Shown here: piece by piece, positions 53,750 through 63,502 of the stretch
Position numbering within the stretch: the stretch's first letter is position 1
Layout of the letters: every line of letters begins with the position of its first letter
NCBI RefSeq assembly: GCF_050859025.1
Contig: NZ_CP138200.1
Span: 1,488,001-1,552,000 of the forward strand
Length of the DNA: 64,000 bases
Reading direction: 5' to 3'
DNA from: Wukongibacter sp050859025
GTDB lineage: Bacteria; Bacillota; Clostridia; Peptostreptococcales; Caminicellaceae
The notes under the pieces: model-generated
The model's input: only the letters and a program-made list of their open reading frames with translations
Database searches by the model: none
Told to the model about the DNA's origin: nothing
Position numbers and translations under genes: made by a program

Positions 53750-54020
53750 ATAGTAGAAAAGGTGAATTATATTAGTATGAAATTTAACTTTTCTATAATA
53801 TTTCCCTCCTGTTTTTGAGAAAATTTGTTCAAACTAAATTACCAAGTGAAATGTTTTTCTGTTTAGGACTTAAACTAGTAGTTGTGATGGTTTGAGGTGA
53901 GTTTTATAGAGTAAAGTCGAAAATCTATAGTTAGCTGGTAAAATATTTGAAGAAGGTTGGAATTATCACAGTTATAGTATATAATAATATTGTAGAATGT
54001 TGATTTTATGAGGATTTATC
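53750..54020 (+). promoter_or_regulatory. CRISPR leader of array 5
   Basis: Matches the inner common leader (TAGAAAAGGTGAATTATAT through GATTTTATGAGG) with scattered changes; it lacks the outer RAYT-like part. Confidence 0.75.
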
Positions 54021-54170
54021 ATTGAACCTTAACATAGGATGTATTGAAATCTTTGCATCCCTGCCCCTCTTACCTGAGCATTTTCATTGAACCTTAACAT
54101 AGGATGTATTGAAATTATTTTGCTCTTAAATTTGCAAGGTCTGTATTATATTGAACCTTAACATAGTATA
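54021..54170 (+). CRISPR. CRISPR array 5: 3 repeats (last degenerate), 2 spacers
   Basis: Repeats at 54021, 54086 and a truncated one at 54150 that diverges after ACATAG. Same sequence and orientation as arrays 2-4. Spacers of 35 and 34 bp. Confidence 0.93.
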
Positions 54171-54201
54171 TACTAAACCCAACCATCTAAATTCGAACTT
54201 C

Positions 54202-54231
54202 GGGGGCAGAAAATCTGCCCCTTGTTTTTTT
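54202..54231 (+). terminator. Terminator after array 5
   Basis: GGGGGCAGA pairs with TCTGCCCC across AAA, followed by TTGTTTTTTT. Unlike the hairpin used by arrays 1, 3 and 4. Confidence 0.8.
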
Positions 54232-54291
54232 ATGGGGAATATAATATTGTAAATAAAGATAATGATAGTCTAATAGGGAGGGCAATTGATA

Positions 54292-54861
54292 ATGAGTATA
54301 CAAATGAAATTTAATTATTTAATAAACAAAGCAATAGAAATAGCTGCTAAAGCCCACGAAGGTCAGCATAGAAAAGTAACTGACATTCCATATATAGTAC
54401 ATCCCTTTGAGGTTGCCCTTATTTTACAGGAAAATGGATGCAGTGAAGAGGTTATTGGAGGTGGGATTTTGCATGATACATTGGAGGATACTGAGTTAAC
54501 TGAGGCAGAAGTAAGAGAAATATTTGGAGAGAAAATACTAGAGCTAGTTATTGGAGCCTCAGAGGAGCTTGAAGATAGAGATAATACACTCTGGCACGAT
54601 AGGAAACTGCATACAATAGAGTATCTAAGAAATGCATCTATGGAGATAAAGATGATTGCCTGTGCAGATAAGCTTAGTAATATAAGGAGTATGATTAAAG
54701 GCTATAATGATATGGGTGATAAGCTTTGGGATAGGTTTAATGCACCCTATGGGGATCAAAAATGGTATTATCAAAGCCTAGCTGAAAGCTTAAAGGATTT
54801 AGATGGATTTAAAATGTATGGGCAGTTTAAAGAAGCTGTAGGTTATCTATTTGAGGACTAG
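54292..54861 (+). CDS. HD-domain (p)ppGpp hydrolase-like protein (MESH1/SpoT hydrolase type)
   Basis: 189 residues from ATG 54292 (GGGAGGG nine bases upstream; TTG 54286 also in frame). Single HD domain: His in AHEGQHRK, IPYIVHPFEVALIL, the ILHDTLEDTELT metal-binding pair, and a late Asp in CADKLSNIRSM. The layout is that of small alarmone hydrolases without a synthetase domain, so it may degrade (p)ppGpp or related nucleotides. A truncated copy of its first third lies at 26028. Confidence 0.88.
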   Translation: MSIQMKFNYLINKAIEIAAKAHEGQHRKVTDIPYIVHPFEVALILQENGCSEEVIGGGILHDTLEDTELTEAEVREIFGEKILELVIGASEELEDRDNTLWHDRKLHTIEYLRNASMEIKMIACADKLSNIRSMIKGYNDMGDKLWDRFNAPYGDQKWYYQSLAESLKDLDGFKMYGQFKEAVGYLFED

Positions 54862-54885
54862 ATTAACTAGTTAAGGTATTAAATA

Positions 54886-54925
54886 TGGTATGTCTCATAA
54901 AGATTCCTTATGAGACATACCTTCT
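54886..54925. terminator. Bidirectional terminator between convergent genes
   Basis: GGTATGTCTCATAA pairs with TTATGAGACATACC, with a T-rich tail. Confidence 0.85.
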
Positions 54926-54956
54926 TAGTAGATATTGACTGATTAAAATAGTTAAG

Positions 54957-55298
54957 TCACTTTTTCTTCTTTCCATGAGAATATCCAACTACATCATATT
55001 TTTCCGACAATTTAGCTATAAAATCGTCATAATAGGGGCATTTAGACTTTATACAGGTAGATAGGTGTATAACATCGACCCCTACCTTTTTCATTCTTTC
55101 AGCCCGTGCTAAAACCTGCTCTGTGGAATTATCGCTACAGCCATTACAATGAACAAAACTAATCACTTGTATATCCTCGTCCTCATATCTTGTAAAGGAG
55201 CCCGTCTTATTATAGGCAGCTTTAAAGCATCCAGAGGAAGAACATCTTTGAGATACATCGAAACAGTTTATAATACCAATTTTTTTCAAATTAATCAC
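54957..55298 (-). CDS. CGGC-domain protein, putative metal binding
   Basis: 113 residues. IGIINCFDVSQRCSSSGCFKA and VHCNGCSDNS hold the cysteines typical of the CGGC domain, with more in STCIKSKCPYYDDF. The family is small, cytoplasmic, probably binds zinc or iron and is common in anaerobes; no activity is established. Single gene, convergent with the HD hydrolase gene. AAGGTGATTAATTTG at the start supports GTG/ATT/TTG ambiguity of a few residues. Confidence 0.85.
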   Translation of the reverse strand: MINLKKIGIINCFDVSQRCSSSGCFKAAYNKTGSFTRYEDEDIQVISFVHCNGCSDNSTEQVLARAERMKKVGVDVIHLSTCIKSKCPYYDDFIAKLSEKYDVVGYSHGKKKK

Positions 55299-55391
55299 CT
55301 TTTATTTAGATTTCTATTATAATTATACATGAAGGATAAAAAGACATATGTGATTTTTGTCAAATTACGTAGAAGAAAGTGGTGAAAGAGC

Positions 55392-56024
55392 TTGTTGGAT
55401 AAAGAACTTAGAATTACCAAACTAGAAACCCAAAAAAGAAATGGTAATAGAGTATCTATATATATAAATGATAAATTTGTACTTGGGGTTCATAGAGATA
55501 TCATATATAAATTTCATATTGAAGAGGGAAAGATAATTGATAAAGACTTTTTTGAAGAAATAATAAAATCGGAAGAGCAGAAGAAAGCTAATGATTATGC
55601 GGTAACTCTCCTATCTTACAGACCTAGAAGTCAAAAGGAAATAGTAGATAAGATGAAAAGAAAGGGATATGATAAAGAGACTATTGATAAAACCATCGAA
55701 TGGTTAAATGAGTATAACCTTATAAATGACGAAGATTTTGCCAAGGAATACATTTTATCAAAGTCTAAAAAATATGGTAGTAAAAGGATAAAAATAGAGC
55801 TTGGGAGAAAGGGAGTAAATAAAGAGGTAATAGACGAGATTATAAGTGAAGAGATAGATTGTGATAAGGAGTATAATATAGCCCTTGAATGTGCTAAGAA
55901 AAAAATGAAAGCATATAAAGGTGATGAAAGGAATGCAATTTATAGAAAGTTAGCTTCTTATCTGCAAAGAAGAGGATTTTCCTACGATATTATCTCTAGA
56001 ATTTTAAGAGAACTACTAAATTAA
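55392..56024 (+). CDS. recX: Regulatory protein RecX
   Basis: 210 residues from TTG 55392, with GGTGA upstream; the next codon is also TTG. Three-helix RecX repeats are visible: ALLSYRPRSQKEI-type text (TLLSYRPRSQKEIVDKMKRKG), LNEYNLINDEDFAKEYILSK and the final RKLASYLQRRGFSYDIISRI. RecX binds the RecA filament groove and limits its activity. RecA is not in the window. Followed by a hairpin terminator. Confidence 0.92.
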   Translation: MLDKELRITKLETQKRNGNRVSIYINDKFVLGVHRDIIYKFHIEEGKIIDKDFFEEIIKSEEQKKANDYAVTLLSYRPRSQKEIVDKMKRKGYDKETIDKTIEWLNEYNLINDEDFAKEYILSKSKKYGSKRIKIELGRKGVNKEVIDEIISEEIDCDKEYNIALECAKKKMKAYKGDERNAIYRKLASYLQRRGFSYDIISRILRELLN

Positions 56025-56045
56025 ACAAATTAAGCAAAAAAAGTA

Positions 56046-56073
56046 TTTACAATAAACTTCATAATGATATAAT
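56046..56073 (+). promoter_or_regulatory. Sigma-A-like promoter before a short terminated segment
   Basis: TTTACA, 16 bases, TATAAT. A terminator begins 30 bases downstream, so it would produce only a very short RNA of about 50 nt unless read-through occurs into tig. Confidence 0.45.
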
Positions 56074-56100
56074 ATCTATGATGATGCTTAAAATTCTTTA

Positions 56101-56130
56101 GACCAATGGAAAATCCATTGGTCTTTTAAG
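56101..56130 (+). terminator. Terminator upstream of tig
   Basis: AGACCAATGGA pairs with TCCATTGGTCT, followed by TTT. Ends recX transcription or attenuates transcription into tig. Confidence 0.8.
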
Positions 56131-56367
56131 TAATTATTTTGGAATTAAAAAAAATACTATTCCATTATATTGTTATACTAATAAATTTTTACATATAATT
56201 ATTAAAGACCAACTTTAGCCTTAATGTTGGTTATCTGTGTATAATGCATTGATGAAGCTATATTTCGATTTTTTGTATTATATATATGAATGATTATATT
56301 AGTTTAAACTTAAGAATATTAGTTAATAATGGAAATATTAAAATACAGTAGAGGAGGAAGAATATTA

Positions 56368-57654
56368 ATGGATTCAACTATGGTTAAAAAAGAGGGAAAT
56401 AAAGTCACCTTACAGATCAAGGTAAGTGCTGAAGATTTTGAAAAAGCTGTTCAAAAATCTTATTTAAAAAACAGAAAGAGATTTAATATACCTGGATTTA
56501 GAAAAGGGAAAGCTCCAAGAAAAATGATCGAGATGCAATATGGAGAAGGTGTTTTCTATGAAGACGCAATAAATATTGCACTTCCTGTGGAATACGACAA
56601 GGCGATTGACGAGCATAATTTAGAACCTGTTGATAGACCGGACATTGACATTGAAGAAATTGAAAAAGGAAAGGACCTAGTATTTACAGCTATCGTTACT
56701 GTAAAGCCAGAGGTTACTTTAGGTGATTACAAAGGTATAGAAGTAGAAAAAATTGAGTATAATGTAACTGATGAGGATTTGGATGCAGAGCTAGATAGAA
56801 TGAGAGATCTAAACTCAAGATTAGTTAGTGTTGATGATAGACCTGTACAAAATGACGATAATGTTATTATTGACTATAAAGGGTTTGTTGGAGAAGAGCA
56901 GTTTGAAGGTGGAACTGCTGAGAATCAGACACTAGTTATTGGTTCTGGTAAATTTATTCCAGGATTTGAAGAACAACTAATTGGAGCAAATATTGGTGAC
57001 GAAGTAGAAGTAAAGGTTACATTCCCAGAAGAATATCATGCAGAAAACCTTGCTGGTAAAGAAGCAGTTTTCCAGGTTAAGATTAACGAAATTAAATTTA
57101 AAGAATTACCTGAGTTAGACGATGAGTTTGCTAAGGATGTAAGTGAATTTGAAACATTAGATGAATTAAAGAATGATACAAGAAAGAAAATGGAAGACAG
57201 TGCTAAGGATAAAGCTGAAAAAGAGCAAAGAGAAAAGGTTCTAGACAAGGCAGTTGAGACTGTAGAGGTAGAGATTCCTGAAGCTATGGTTGATACGGAA
57301 ATAGATAACATGATTAGAGACTTTGATTTCCAATTAAGATATCAAGGCTTAGATCTTGAAAAATATTTACAATTTACAGGCGGCAAAATTGAAGATTTAA
57401 GAAAACAAATGACAGATGATGCATACAATAGAGTAAAAACTTCTTTAACTTTAGAAGCTATTGGAGAAAAAGAAAATATAGAAGCAACTGATGATGATTT
57501 AGAAGAAGAGCTTCAAAGAATAGCCGAAAGCCAAAAGTCAACTATAGAAAAAATAAAAGAGACTTTTAAAGAGGAAAACTTTGGGTATATTAAGAATACC
57601 ATTAAAGTCAGAAAGACAATTGACTTTTTGGTAGATAATGCTAAATTAGCTTAA
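56368..57654 (+). CDS. tig: Trigger factor (ribosome-associated chaperone and peptidyl-prolyl isomerase)
   Basis: 428 residues from ATG 56368 (GAGGAGG about 10 bases upstream; the frame opens at 56329). The ribosome-binding loop GFRKGKAPRKMIE is the signature of the N-terminal domain; the FKBP-type PPIase domain follows (VIIDYKGFVGEEQFEGGTAE, FIPGFEEQLIGANIGDEVEV), then a long helical C-terminal domain. It binds nascent chains at the exit tunnel. Usual neighbour of clpP-clpX-lon in Firmicutes, as here. Confidence 0.97.
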   Translation: MDSTMVKKEGNKVTLQIKVSAEDFEKAVQKSYLKNRKRFNIPGFRKGKAPRKMIEMQYGEGVFYEDAINIALPVEYDKAIDEHNLEPVDRPDIDIEEIEKGKDLVFTAIVTVKPEVTLGDYKGIEVEKIEYNVTDEDLDAELDRMRDLNSRLVSVDDRPVQNDDNVIIDYKGFVGEEQFEGGTAENQTLVIGSGKFIPGFEEQLIGANIGDEVEVKVTFPEEYHAENLAGKEAVFQVKINEIKFKELPELDDEFAKDVSEFETLDELKNDTRKKMEDSAKDKAEKEQREKVLDKAVETVEVEIPEAMVDTEIDNMIRDFDFQLRYQGLDLEKYLQFTGGKIEDLRKQMTDDAYNRVKTSLTLEAIGEKENIEATDDDLEEELQRIAESQKSTIEKIKETFKEENFGYIKNTIKVRKTIDFLVDNAKLA

Positions 57655-57689
57655 CCAATATAATTATGAGAAGTGAGGAGTGAGGTTAT

Positions 57690-58274
57690 ATGGCTTTAGT
57701 GCCTGTGGTAGTTGAGCAAACTAATCGTGGGGAAAGATCCTACGATATCTATTCAAGATTACTTAAGGATAGAATAATATTTTTAGGTGAGGAAGTAAAT
57801 GACCATACTGCGAGCTTAGTTGTAGCTCAGCTGATGTTCTTAGAGGCAGAGGACCCAGACAAGGATGTTCATCTTTACATAAACAGCCCTGGCGGTTCTG
57901 TCACTGCAGGTATGGCTATTTATGATACTATGCAATATATTAAGCCCGATGTTGCAACTTATTGTGTAGGAATGGCAGCCAGCATGGGAGCATTTTTACT
58001 TACTGCTGGTACAAAGGGTAAGAGATTTGCACTACCTAATGCTGAAATAATGATACATCAACCACTTGGTGGTACAAGGGGTCAAGTAACAGATATAAAA
58101 ATTCATGCTGAAAGATATTTAAGGATTAAAGAAAATCTAAATAAAATACTAAGCGAAAGAACAGGGCAACCTTTAGAAATAATAGAAAAAGATACTGAGA
58201 GAGATAACTTTATGTATGCAGAAGAAGCTTTAAAATATGGGTTAATTGATAAAGTTATTGCTTCTAGGAAATAA
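57690..58274 (+). CDS. clpP: ATP-dependent Clp protease proteolytic subunit
   Basis: 194 residues, full length for the family. Catalytic triad: Ser98 in GMAASMGAF, His123 in IMIHQPLGG, Asp172 in ERDNFMYA. The N-terminal PVVVEQTNRGERSYDIYSRLL is standard. Forms the 14-subunit chamber fed by ClpX, encoded 18 bases downstream. Ribosome site GAGGAGTGAGG. Confidence 0.98.
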   Translation: MALVPVVVEQTNRGERSYDIYSRLLKDRIIFLGEEVNDHTASLVVAQLMFLEAEDPDKDVHLYINSPGGSVTAGMAIYDTMQYIKPDVATYCVGMAASMGAFLLTAGTKGKRFALPNAEIMIHQPLGGTRGQVTDIKIHAERYLRIKENLNKILSERTGQPLEIIEKDTERDNFMYAEEALKYGLIDKVIASRK

Positions 58275-58292
58275 CACAAGAGAGGTGTGGCG

Positions 58293-59573
58293 ATGTCTAG
58301 ATTTGATGACAAAAGCAGAAGCAAGCTAAAATGCTCTTTTTGTGGCAAGTCACAGGATCAAGTTAAAAGACTTATAGCTGGTCCTAATGTATATATATGT
58401 GATGAATGTATAGAGCTTTGTCAAGAAATTATTCATGAAGAGTTTGAAGAAAACTTCGATATGGTAGCATCTGATCTACCAAAACCTAGGGAAATCAAGG
58501 ATATTTTAGATCAGTATGTTATAGGACAGGATGTGGCTAAAAAGGCTTTAGCTGTTGCTGTATACAATCATTATAAAAGAATTGACCAAGACATTAAAAG
58601 TGATGAAGTAGAGTTACAAAAGAGTAATATATTACTACTAGGTCCTACAGGTTCGGGAAAGACTCTTCTTGCCCAGACCTTAGCAAAAATATTGAATGTT
58701 CCATTTGCTATAGCTGATGCTACGTCATTGACTGAAGCAGGTTATGTAGGTGAAGATGTTGAAAACATTATTCTAAAGCTAATACAGGCGGCTGATTTTG
58801 ATATTGAAAAGGCTGAACGTGGTATTATCTATATAGATGAGATTGATAAGATTGCTAGAAAGACTGATAATCCTTCTATAACTCGTGACGTAAGTGGTGA
58901 AGGTGTGCAACAAGCACTTCTTAAAATATTAGAGGGAACTGTTGCTAGTGTTCCACCTCAAGGTGGGAGAAAGCATCCGCATCAGGAGTTTATACAAATT
59001 GATACTGGAAATATACTCTTTATTTGTGGTGGAGCCTTTGATGGTATAGAAAAGATCATACAAAAGCGTACTGGTAAAAAAGCTATGGGCTTTGGAGCTG
59101 ATGTTCAAAGCAAGGTTGATATGGAAATAGGTAAAATTCTAGAGAAGATACAACCAGAAGATTTATTAAAGTATGGTTTGATTCCAGAGTTTGTTGGAAG
59201 GGTACCTGTTGTTGTATCACTTCATGAATTAGATGAAGATGCCCTTGTAAAAATATTGGTTGAACCAAAGAATGCTTTAGTAAAACAGTATAAGAAATTA
59301 TTCCAGTTAGATGAAGTTGATGTAGAATTTGAAGAAGAGGCTTTAAAAGCCGTTGCACAAATGGCTATTGATAGAAAAACAGGAGCAAGAGGTCTACGAA
59401 GCATACTTGAAAATTCTATGCTTGAGGTTATGTATGATATACCTTCAAGGGATGATATTAAAAAGTGTATTGTTACTAAGGAAACAATAGAGAATAAAAT
59501 TACGCCTACCTTAGTTCTTGCTGAACAAAAAAAGAAAAAGACCAGAAAAAAGAATGAAGAGACTGCTTCATAA
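58293..59573 (+). CDS. clpX: ATP-dependent Clp protease ATP-binding subunit ClpX
   Basis: 426 residues from ATG 58293 (AGAGAGG eight bases upstream; GTG 58287 is also in frame). Zinc-binding N terminus CSFCGKSQ...CDECIELC, Walker A LLGPTGSGKTLLAQ, Walker B IIYIDEIDKIARK, pore and IGF-loop regions in order. Unfolds tagged substrates and feeds them to ClpP. Ends with a lysine/glutamate-rich tail and a terminator. Confidence 0.98.
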   Translation: MSRFDDKSRSKLKCSFCGKSQDQVKRLIAGPNVYICDECIELCQEIIHEEFEENFDMVASDLPKPREIKDILDQYVIGQDVAKKALAVAVYNHYKRIDQDIKSDEVELQKSNILLLGPTGSGKTLLAQTLAKILNVPFAIADATSLTEAGYVGEDVENIILKLIQAADFDIEKAERGIIYIDEIDKIARKTDNPSITRDVSGEGVQQALLKILEGTVASVPPQGGRKHPHQEFIQIDTGNILFICGGAFDGIEKIIQKRTGKKAMGFGADVQSKVDMEIGKILEKIQPEDLLKYGLIPEFVGRVPVVVSLHELDEDALVKILVEPKNALVKQYKKLFQLDEVDVEFEEEALKAVAQMAIDRKTGARGLRSILENSMLEVMYDIPSRDDIKKCIVTKETIENKITPTLVLAEQKKKKTRKKNEETAS

Positions 59574-59591
59574 TTAAATAAAAGCCTAAAT

Positions 59592-59617
59592 GCGAGTCGA
59601 TCTGGCTCGCTTTTTTT
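59592..59617 (+). terminator. Terminator after clpX
   Basis: GCGAGTC pairs imperfectly with GGCTCGC, followed by TTTTTTT. Confidence 0.85.
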
Positions 59618-60217
59618 AACATAAATGAAATACAAAGCTTTTTATAGGATCCTTAAAATAGGTATCTTTATAGAAACATAATAAAAATTATAAAGTCATT
59701 TACAATTTTAAAGGATTGATAATTTCCTATGTATCATAAACCGACTTTATAGATACCTGCGTAGAGGTATAAGTAGATTTGAAAATGCACAATATAAGAC
59801 TAAATACTAGTTATTAGCTTGCATATTGTATAGAGATGTCATTAAAAAATTTAATTTATACACATCAAAACCTCCAAGAATCATGGGATATTTTGATATG
59901 TATAAATTAAGATTTACTTTGAACTCTCTATAGAAGACTAGATTTATATATTTGCTTATTGATAAAAGTTTTCTGTTTGTGTATAATGTGTTTTGAAAAC
60001 TCTAATGTTTATGCTATAGGATATGATAAAGTATAGAGGTTAATAAATTTTACTAAAAGAATGTACAAGCTTCTATTGTTTTAACAAAATTTATTTAAGG
60101 TTTCAGAGTGTTATGACTATAGCCGATTAAATATATGTAAACACTTACTAAGTTTTTTCAATCAGTGCTGATGACTAGTACTTAAAGAGCGAGTCCTCAA
60201 ATGAAGGAGGGAATTTA
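59618..60217. other. 600-bp gap between clpX and lon
   Basis: No gene. It contains a 104-bp MITE (59829-59932) and AT-rich DNA in which the lon promoter must lie; no heat-shock operator was recognised. Confidence 0.6.
59829..59932. repeat. 104-bp MITE between clpX and lon
   Basis: Begins TATAGAGATG, ends AACTCTCTATA, with inner AATTTATACACATCAAAA and TTTTGATATGTATAAATT arms, as at 43140. Confidence 0.88.
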
Positions 60218-62563
60218 ATGGAAGATAATACAAAAAAAACTATAGAACTGCCACTAATACCACTCAGAGGTCTCTCTGTTTTTCCATATATGGTACTTCA
60301 CTTTGATGTTGGAAGAGAAAAATCCATAAAGGCTTTAGAAGAAGCTATGGTTAAAGATCAGACCATATTCTTGACAACTCAAAAAGAGATAGATATTGAT
60401 TTGCCGACTCCAGATGATTTTTATGAAATCGGAACAATTTCAAAAATTAAGCAAATGCTTAAATTACCTGGGGATGCAATCAGAGTTTTAGTTGAAGGTA
60501 TCAGTAGAGGTAGGATTAGCGACCTAATGCAGGAAGAGCCATATTTTAAAGCAGAGATAGAGGAATATGTATTTGAGAAAGACGAAGACGATAAAGAACT
60601 AGAAGCTATGATGAGAGTTGTGTTAGAGGCCTTTGAAAATTATGTAAGTATAAGTAATAAGATATCACCTGAGGTCATGATTAGCGTGTCTTCAATAGAG
60701 GAGTCTGGAAGGCTTGCAGATGTTATTGCATCTCATATGCTTTTAAAGACAGAGCAGAAGCAGGAGATTTTAGAGGCTTTTGATCCAAAGGACAGACTTG
60801 AGGTTCTTTACAAGATACTTATAAAGGAAATTGAAATATTAGAAGTTGAAAAGGAAATCAATACTAAGGTTAGAGGACGTATAAACAGACTACAGAAAGA
60901 ATATTATTTGAAGGAACAGCTAAAGGCCATAAAGGAAGAGTTAGGTGAAAGTGTAGAATACGGTGATGAAATAGAAGAATTATATGACAAGGTCGATAAG
61001 GCAAAGCTGCCTAAGAAGGTAGAGGAGAAGGTACATAAGGAAATTGACAGACTTTCAAAGCTATCACCGGGTTCAGCTGAAGGTGGAGTTATAAGAACCT
61101 ATGTTAATTGGATAATAGATTTGCCTTGGAACAAAAAAACAAAGGATTCAATAGATATAAAGAAGGCAAAGGAAATTTTAGATGAAGATCACTATGGTCT
61201 CAAAACGGTTAAAGAAAGAATTTTAGAATATCTTGCTATAAGAAAGCTTGCAAAGAAAATGAAGGGTCCGATTATATGTTTGGTAGGGCCTCCCGGGGTA
61301 GGAAAAACATCAATTGCTAAGTCTATAGCTAGGTCATTAAATAGAAAATTTGTTAGAATGTCCCTAGGTGGAGTAAGAGACGAAGCTGAGATAAGGGGAC
61401 ATAGAAGAACATATATAGGTGCTATACCTGGAAGAATTATTTCATCTATAAAGGATGCAGGTTCAAAGAATCCAGTATTCCTATTTGATGAAATAGATAA
61501 GGTAAGCAGTGACTTTAGAGGTGACCCTGCTTCAGCCCTTTTAGAGGTCCTAGATCCAGAACAAAATAAAGAGTTTACGGATCATTACTTAGAAGTGCCA
61601 TTTGATTTATCAAATGTAATGTTCATTACTACAGCCAATACATTAGGAACTATACCAAGACCTTTATTAGATAGAATGGAAGTAATAGATGTTTCAGGCT
61701 ATACTGAGGAAGAAAAAACAGTAATTGCTAAGAGATATTTAATACCTAAGCAAATAAAAGAGCATGGTATGGAAGAGTCTAATTTACAGATGTCTGAACA
61801 GACCGTTAGAGACATTATAAATTACTACACAAGAGAATCAGGAGTTAGAAGCTTAGAGAGACAAATAGCTTCGGTGTGTCGTAAAGCAGCAAGACAGATT
61901 GTAGAGAATGATTCTGAGGTAGTAAGGGTTAATGCAACCAATCTGAAAAAATTCCTTGGAATCCCTAGATTTAGATATGAAAAGGTAAGAGATAAGCATG
62001 AGGTTGGTATAGCAACTGGTCTTGCTTGGACAAGGGTTGGTGGAGACACATTATCTATAGAAGTTACCCCAATGAAGGGTACTGGTAAACTAGTCTTGAC
62101 TGGTCAACTTGGAGACGTCATGAAGGAATCCGCAAGGGCAGGATTAAGCTATATACGTTCAAGGGTAGAAGCACTTGATATTGACGAAGAGTTTTATAAA
62201 AATAGAGATATACATATTCATATACCAGAGGGAGCTATACCGAAGGATGGGCCTTCGGCTGGGATTACAATGGCAACAGCTGTTATTTCAGCTCTTGCAG
62301 GAATACCAGTAAATAAAGAGGTTGCAATGACTGGAGAAATAACCCTAAGAGGTAGAGTTTTACCTGTAGGTGGGATAAAAGAAAAGGTTCTGGCTGCTAA
62401 TAGGGCAGGTATTAAAAAGATCTTATTACCAATTGAAAATAAAAAAGATCTAACTGAGTTACCTGATGCTGTAAAAAGAAAGTTAGAATTCGTACTGGTT
62501 GAGCATATGGATGAGGTATTAGAGCATGCTCTAGTAAGAGGAGAAAACAAAGATGAAGATTAG
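60218..62563 (+). CDS. lon: ATP-dependent Lon protease
   Basis: 781 residues, ATG 60218 behind AAGGAGGG. LonA layout: N-terminal substrate domain (LPLIPLRGLSVFPYMVLHF), AAA+ with Walker A GPPGVGKTSIAKS (about residue 357) and Walker B PVFLFDEIDKV, protease domain with the Ser in PKDGPSAGITMA (about 679) and Lys in LPVGGIKEKVLAA. Degrades damaged and regulatory proteins. The end overlaps engB by 11 bases, indicating co-transcription. Confidence 0.98.
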   Translation: MEDNTKKTIELPLIPLRGLSVFPYMVLHFDVGREKSIKALEEAMVKDQTIFLTTQKEIDIDLPTPDDFYEIGTISKIKQMLKLPGDAIRVLVEGISRGRISDLMQEEPYFKAEIEEYVFEKDEDDKELEAMMRVVLEAFENYVSISNKISPEVMISVSSIEESGRLADVIASHMLLKTEQKQEILEAFDPKDRLEVLYKILIKEIEILEVEKEINTKVRGRINRLQKEYYLKEQLKAIKEELGESVEYGDEIEELYDKVDKAKLPKKVEEKVHKEIDRLSKLSPGSAEGGVIRTYVNWIIDLPWNKKTKDSIDIKKAKEILDEDHYGLKTVKERILEYLAIRKLAKKMKGPIICLVGPPGVGKTSIAKSIARSLNRKFVRMSLGGVRDEAEIRGHRRTYIGAIPGRIISSIKDAGSKNPVFLFDEIDKVSSDFRGDPASALLEVLDPEQNKEFTDHYLEVPFDLSNVMFITTANTLGTIPRPLLDRMEVIDVSGYTEEEKTVIAKRYLIPKQIKEHGMEESNLQMSEQTVRDIINYYTRESGVRSLERQIASVCRKAARQIVENDSEVVRVNATNLKKFLGIPRFRYEKVRDKHEVGIATGLAWTRVGGDTLSIEVTPMKGTGKLVLTGQLGDVMKESARAGLSYIRSRVEALDIDEEFYKNRDIHIHIPEGAIPKDGPSAGITMATAVISALAGIPVNKEVAMTGEITLRGRVLPVGGIKEKVLAANRAGIKKILLPIENKKDLTELPDAVKRKLEFVLVEHMDEVLEHALVRGENKDED

Positions 62564-63179
62564 GAGCTGTGAGTTTATAATAAGTGCAGTAAGCCCAAAG
62601 CAATATCCTGAGGAGGAGATTCCAGAAATAGCTTTAGCTGGAAGATCAAATGTAGGAAAATCTTCGCTAATCAACATGTTGTTAAATAGAAAAAAACTTG
62701 CTAGAACTAGCTCAACTCCAGGAAAGACTCAAACAATAAATTTTTATAAGATAAACAATGAATTTCAATTTGTAGACCTGCCAGGCTATGGATATGCTAA
62801 GGTATCCAAGTCTAATAAGGAAGAGTGGGGGAAAATAATAGAAACCTACCTTACAACTAGGGACAAGCTTGTGGAGGTTGTACAATTAATAGATATTAGA
62901 CATAAGCCAACTCAGCAGGATATCCAAATGTATAATTGGATAAGGCATTTTGGTTTTAAGGGTATAGTGGTTGCTACAAAGCTAGATAAGATTAAAAGAA
63001 GTCAAAGACAAAAGCATATTAGTCAAATTAGAAAATCCCTAGATATGGGCAAAGATGATATATTGATCCCTGTTTCCTCTATGAATAGAGAAGGAAAGGA
63101 AATACTTTGGGAGACAATAGCTAACACATTTATTGAAAAGGGATTTGATATAACTGTAGAAGAAGCAGCAGAGATTTAA
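62553..63179 (+). CDS. engB: Ribosome-biogenesis GTP-binding protein EngB (YsxC/YihA)
   Basis: 208 residues, ATG inside the lon 3' end. G1 GRSNVGKSSLIN, G2 around TSSTPGKTQTINFY, G3 VDLPGYGYAK, G4 ATKLDKIKRSQ. Essential small GTPase needed for 50S assembly. The lon-engB overlap is the usual Firmicutes arrangement. Confidence 0.97.
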   Translation: MKIRSCEFIISAVSPKQYPEEEIPEIALAGRSNVGKSSLINMLLNRKKLARTSSTPGKTQTINFYKINNEFQFVDLPGYGYAKVSKSNKEEWGKIIETYLTTRDKLVEVVQLIDIRHKPTQQDIQMYNWIRHFGFKGIVVATKLDKIKRSQRQKHISQIRKSLDMGKDDILIPVSSMNREGKEILWETIANTFIEKGFDITVEEAAEI

Positions 63180-63199
63180 ACAATCTCTGTTTTTTTTTG
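63169..63199 (+). terminator. Terminator after engB
   Basis: CAGAGATT pairs with AATCTCTG, followed by nine Ts. It overlaps the last codons. Confidence 0.85.
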
Positions 63200-63502
63200 T
63201 GTCTATTTTTTGAAGAAAAGTCTGACACAAAGAAGGGATTTGATGTACTAAATGTTTGTATTACATTTATTTAAATGATAATTATTATTAAATGAGTTTA
63301 TAGAGATTTAAAAGGGGTAAATAATAAAAAAGCATTTGATAAAGATTCTCAAGGTTGACTTTTTCTAATGCTTTGTACTTGGCTTACTTGCCAGAATGCT
63401 AATTTGTTATTCTTACAAGTATTATAGGTCGATAATTTCCTGCATATCACAAAAACAATATATGATGGAATTGATAATATAAAAAAGGAGGTTTTCAATT
63501 AT
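63200..63502. other. 300-bp gap before the pyruvate dehydrogenase gene
   Basis: No gene. An imperfect hairpin AAAAGCATT/AATGCTTT spans 63328-63374, and an AT-rich partial dyad (AATGATAATTATTATT, 63274-63289) could be a regulator site; neither is firmly assignable. Confidence 0.4.

Noticed and set aside
56190..56245. Possible MITE before tig (ATGTTGGTTATCTGTGTATA)
   Set aside because: Only one end resembles the 42303 family; no matching second end at the right distance.
63274..63289. Fur-like box upstream of pdhA
   Set aside because: AATGATAATTATTATT is only a partial match in a very AT-rich region and no iron-related gene follows.
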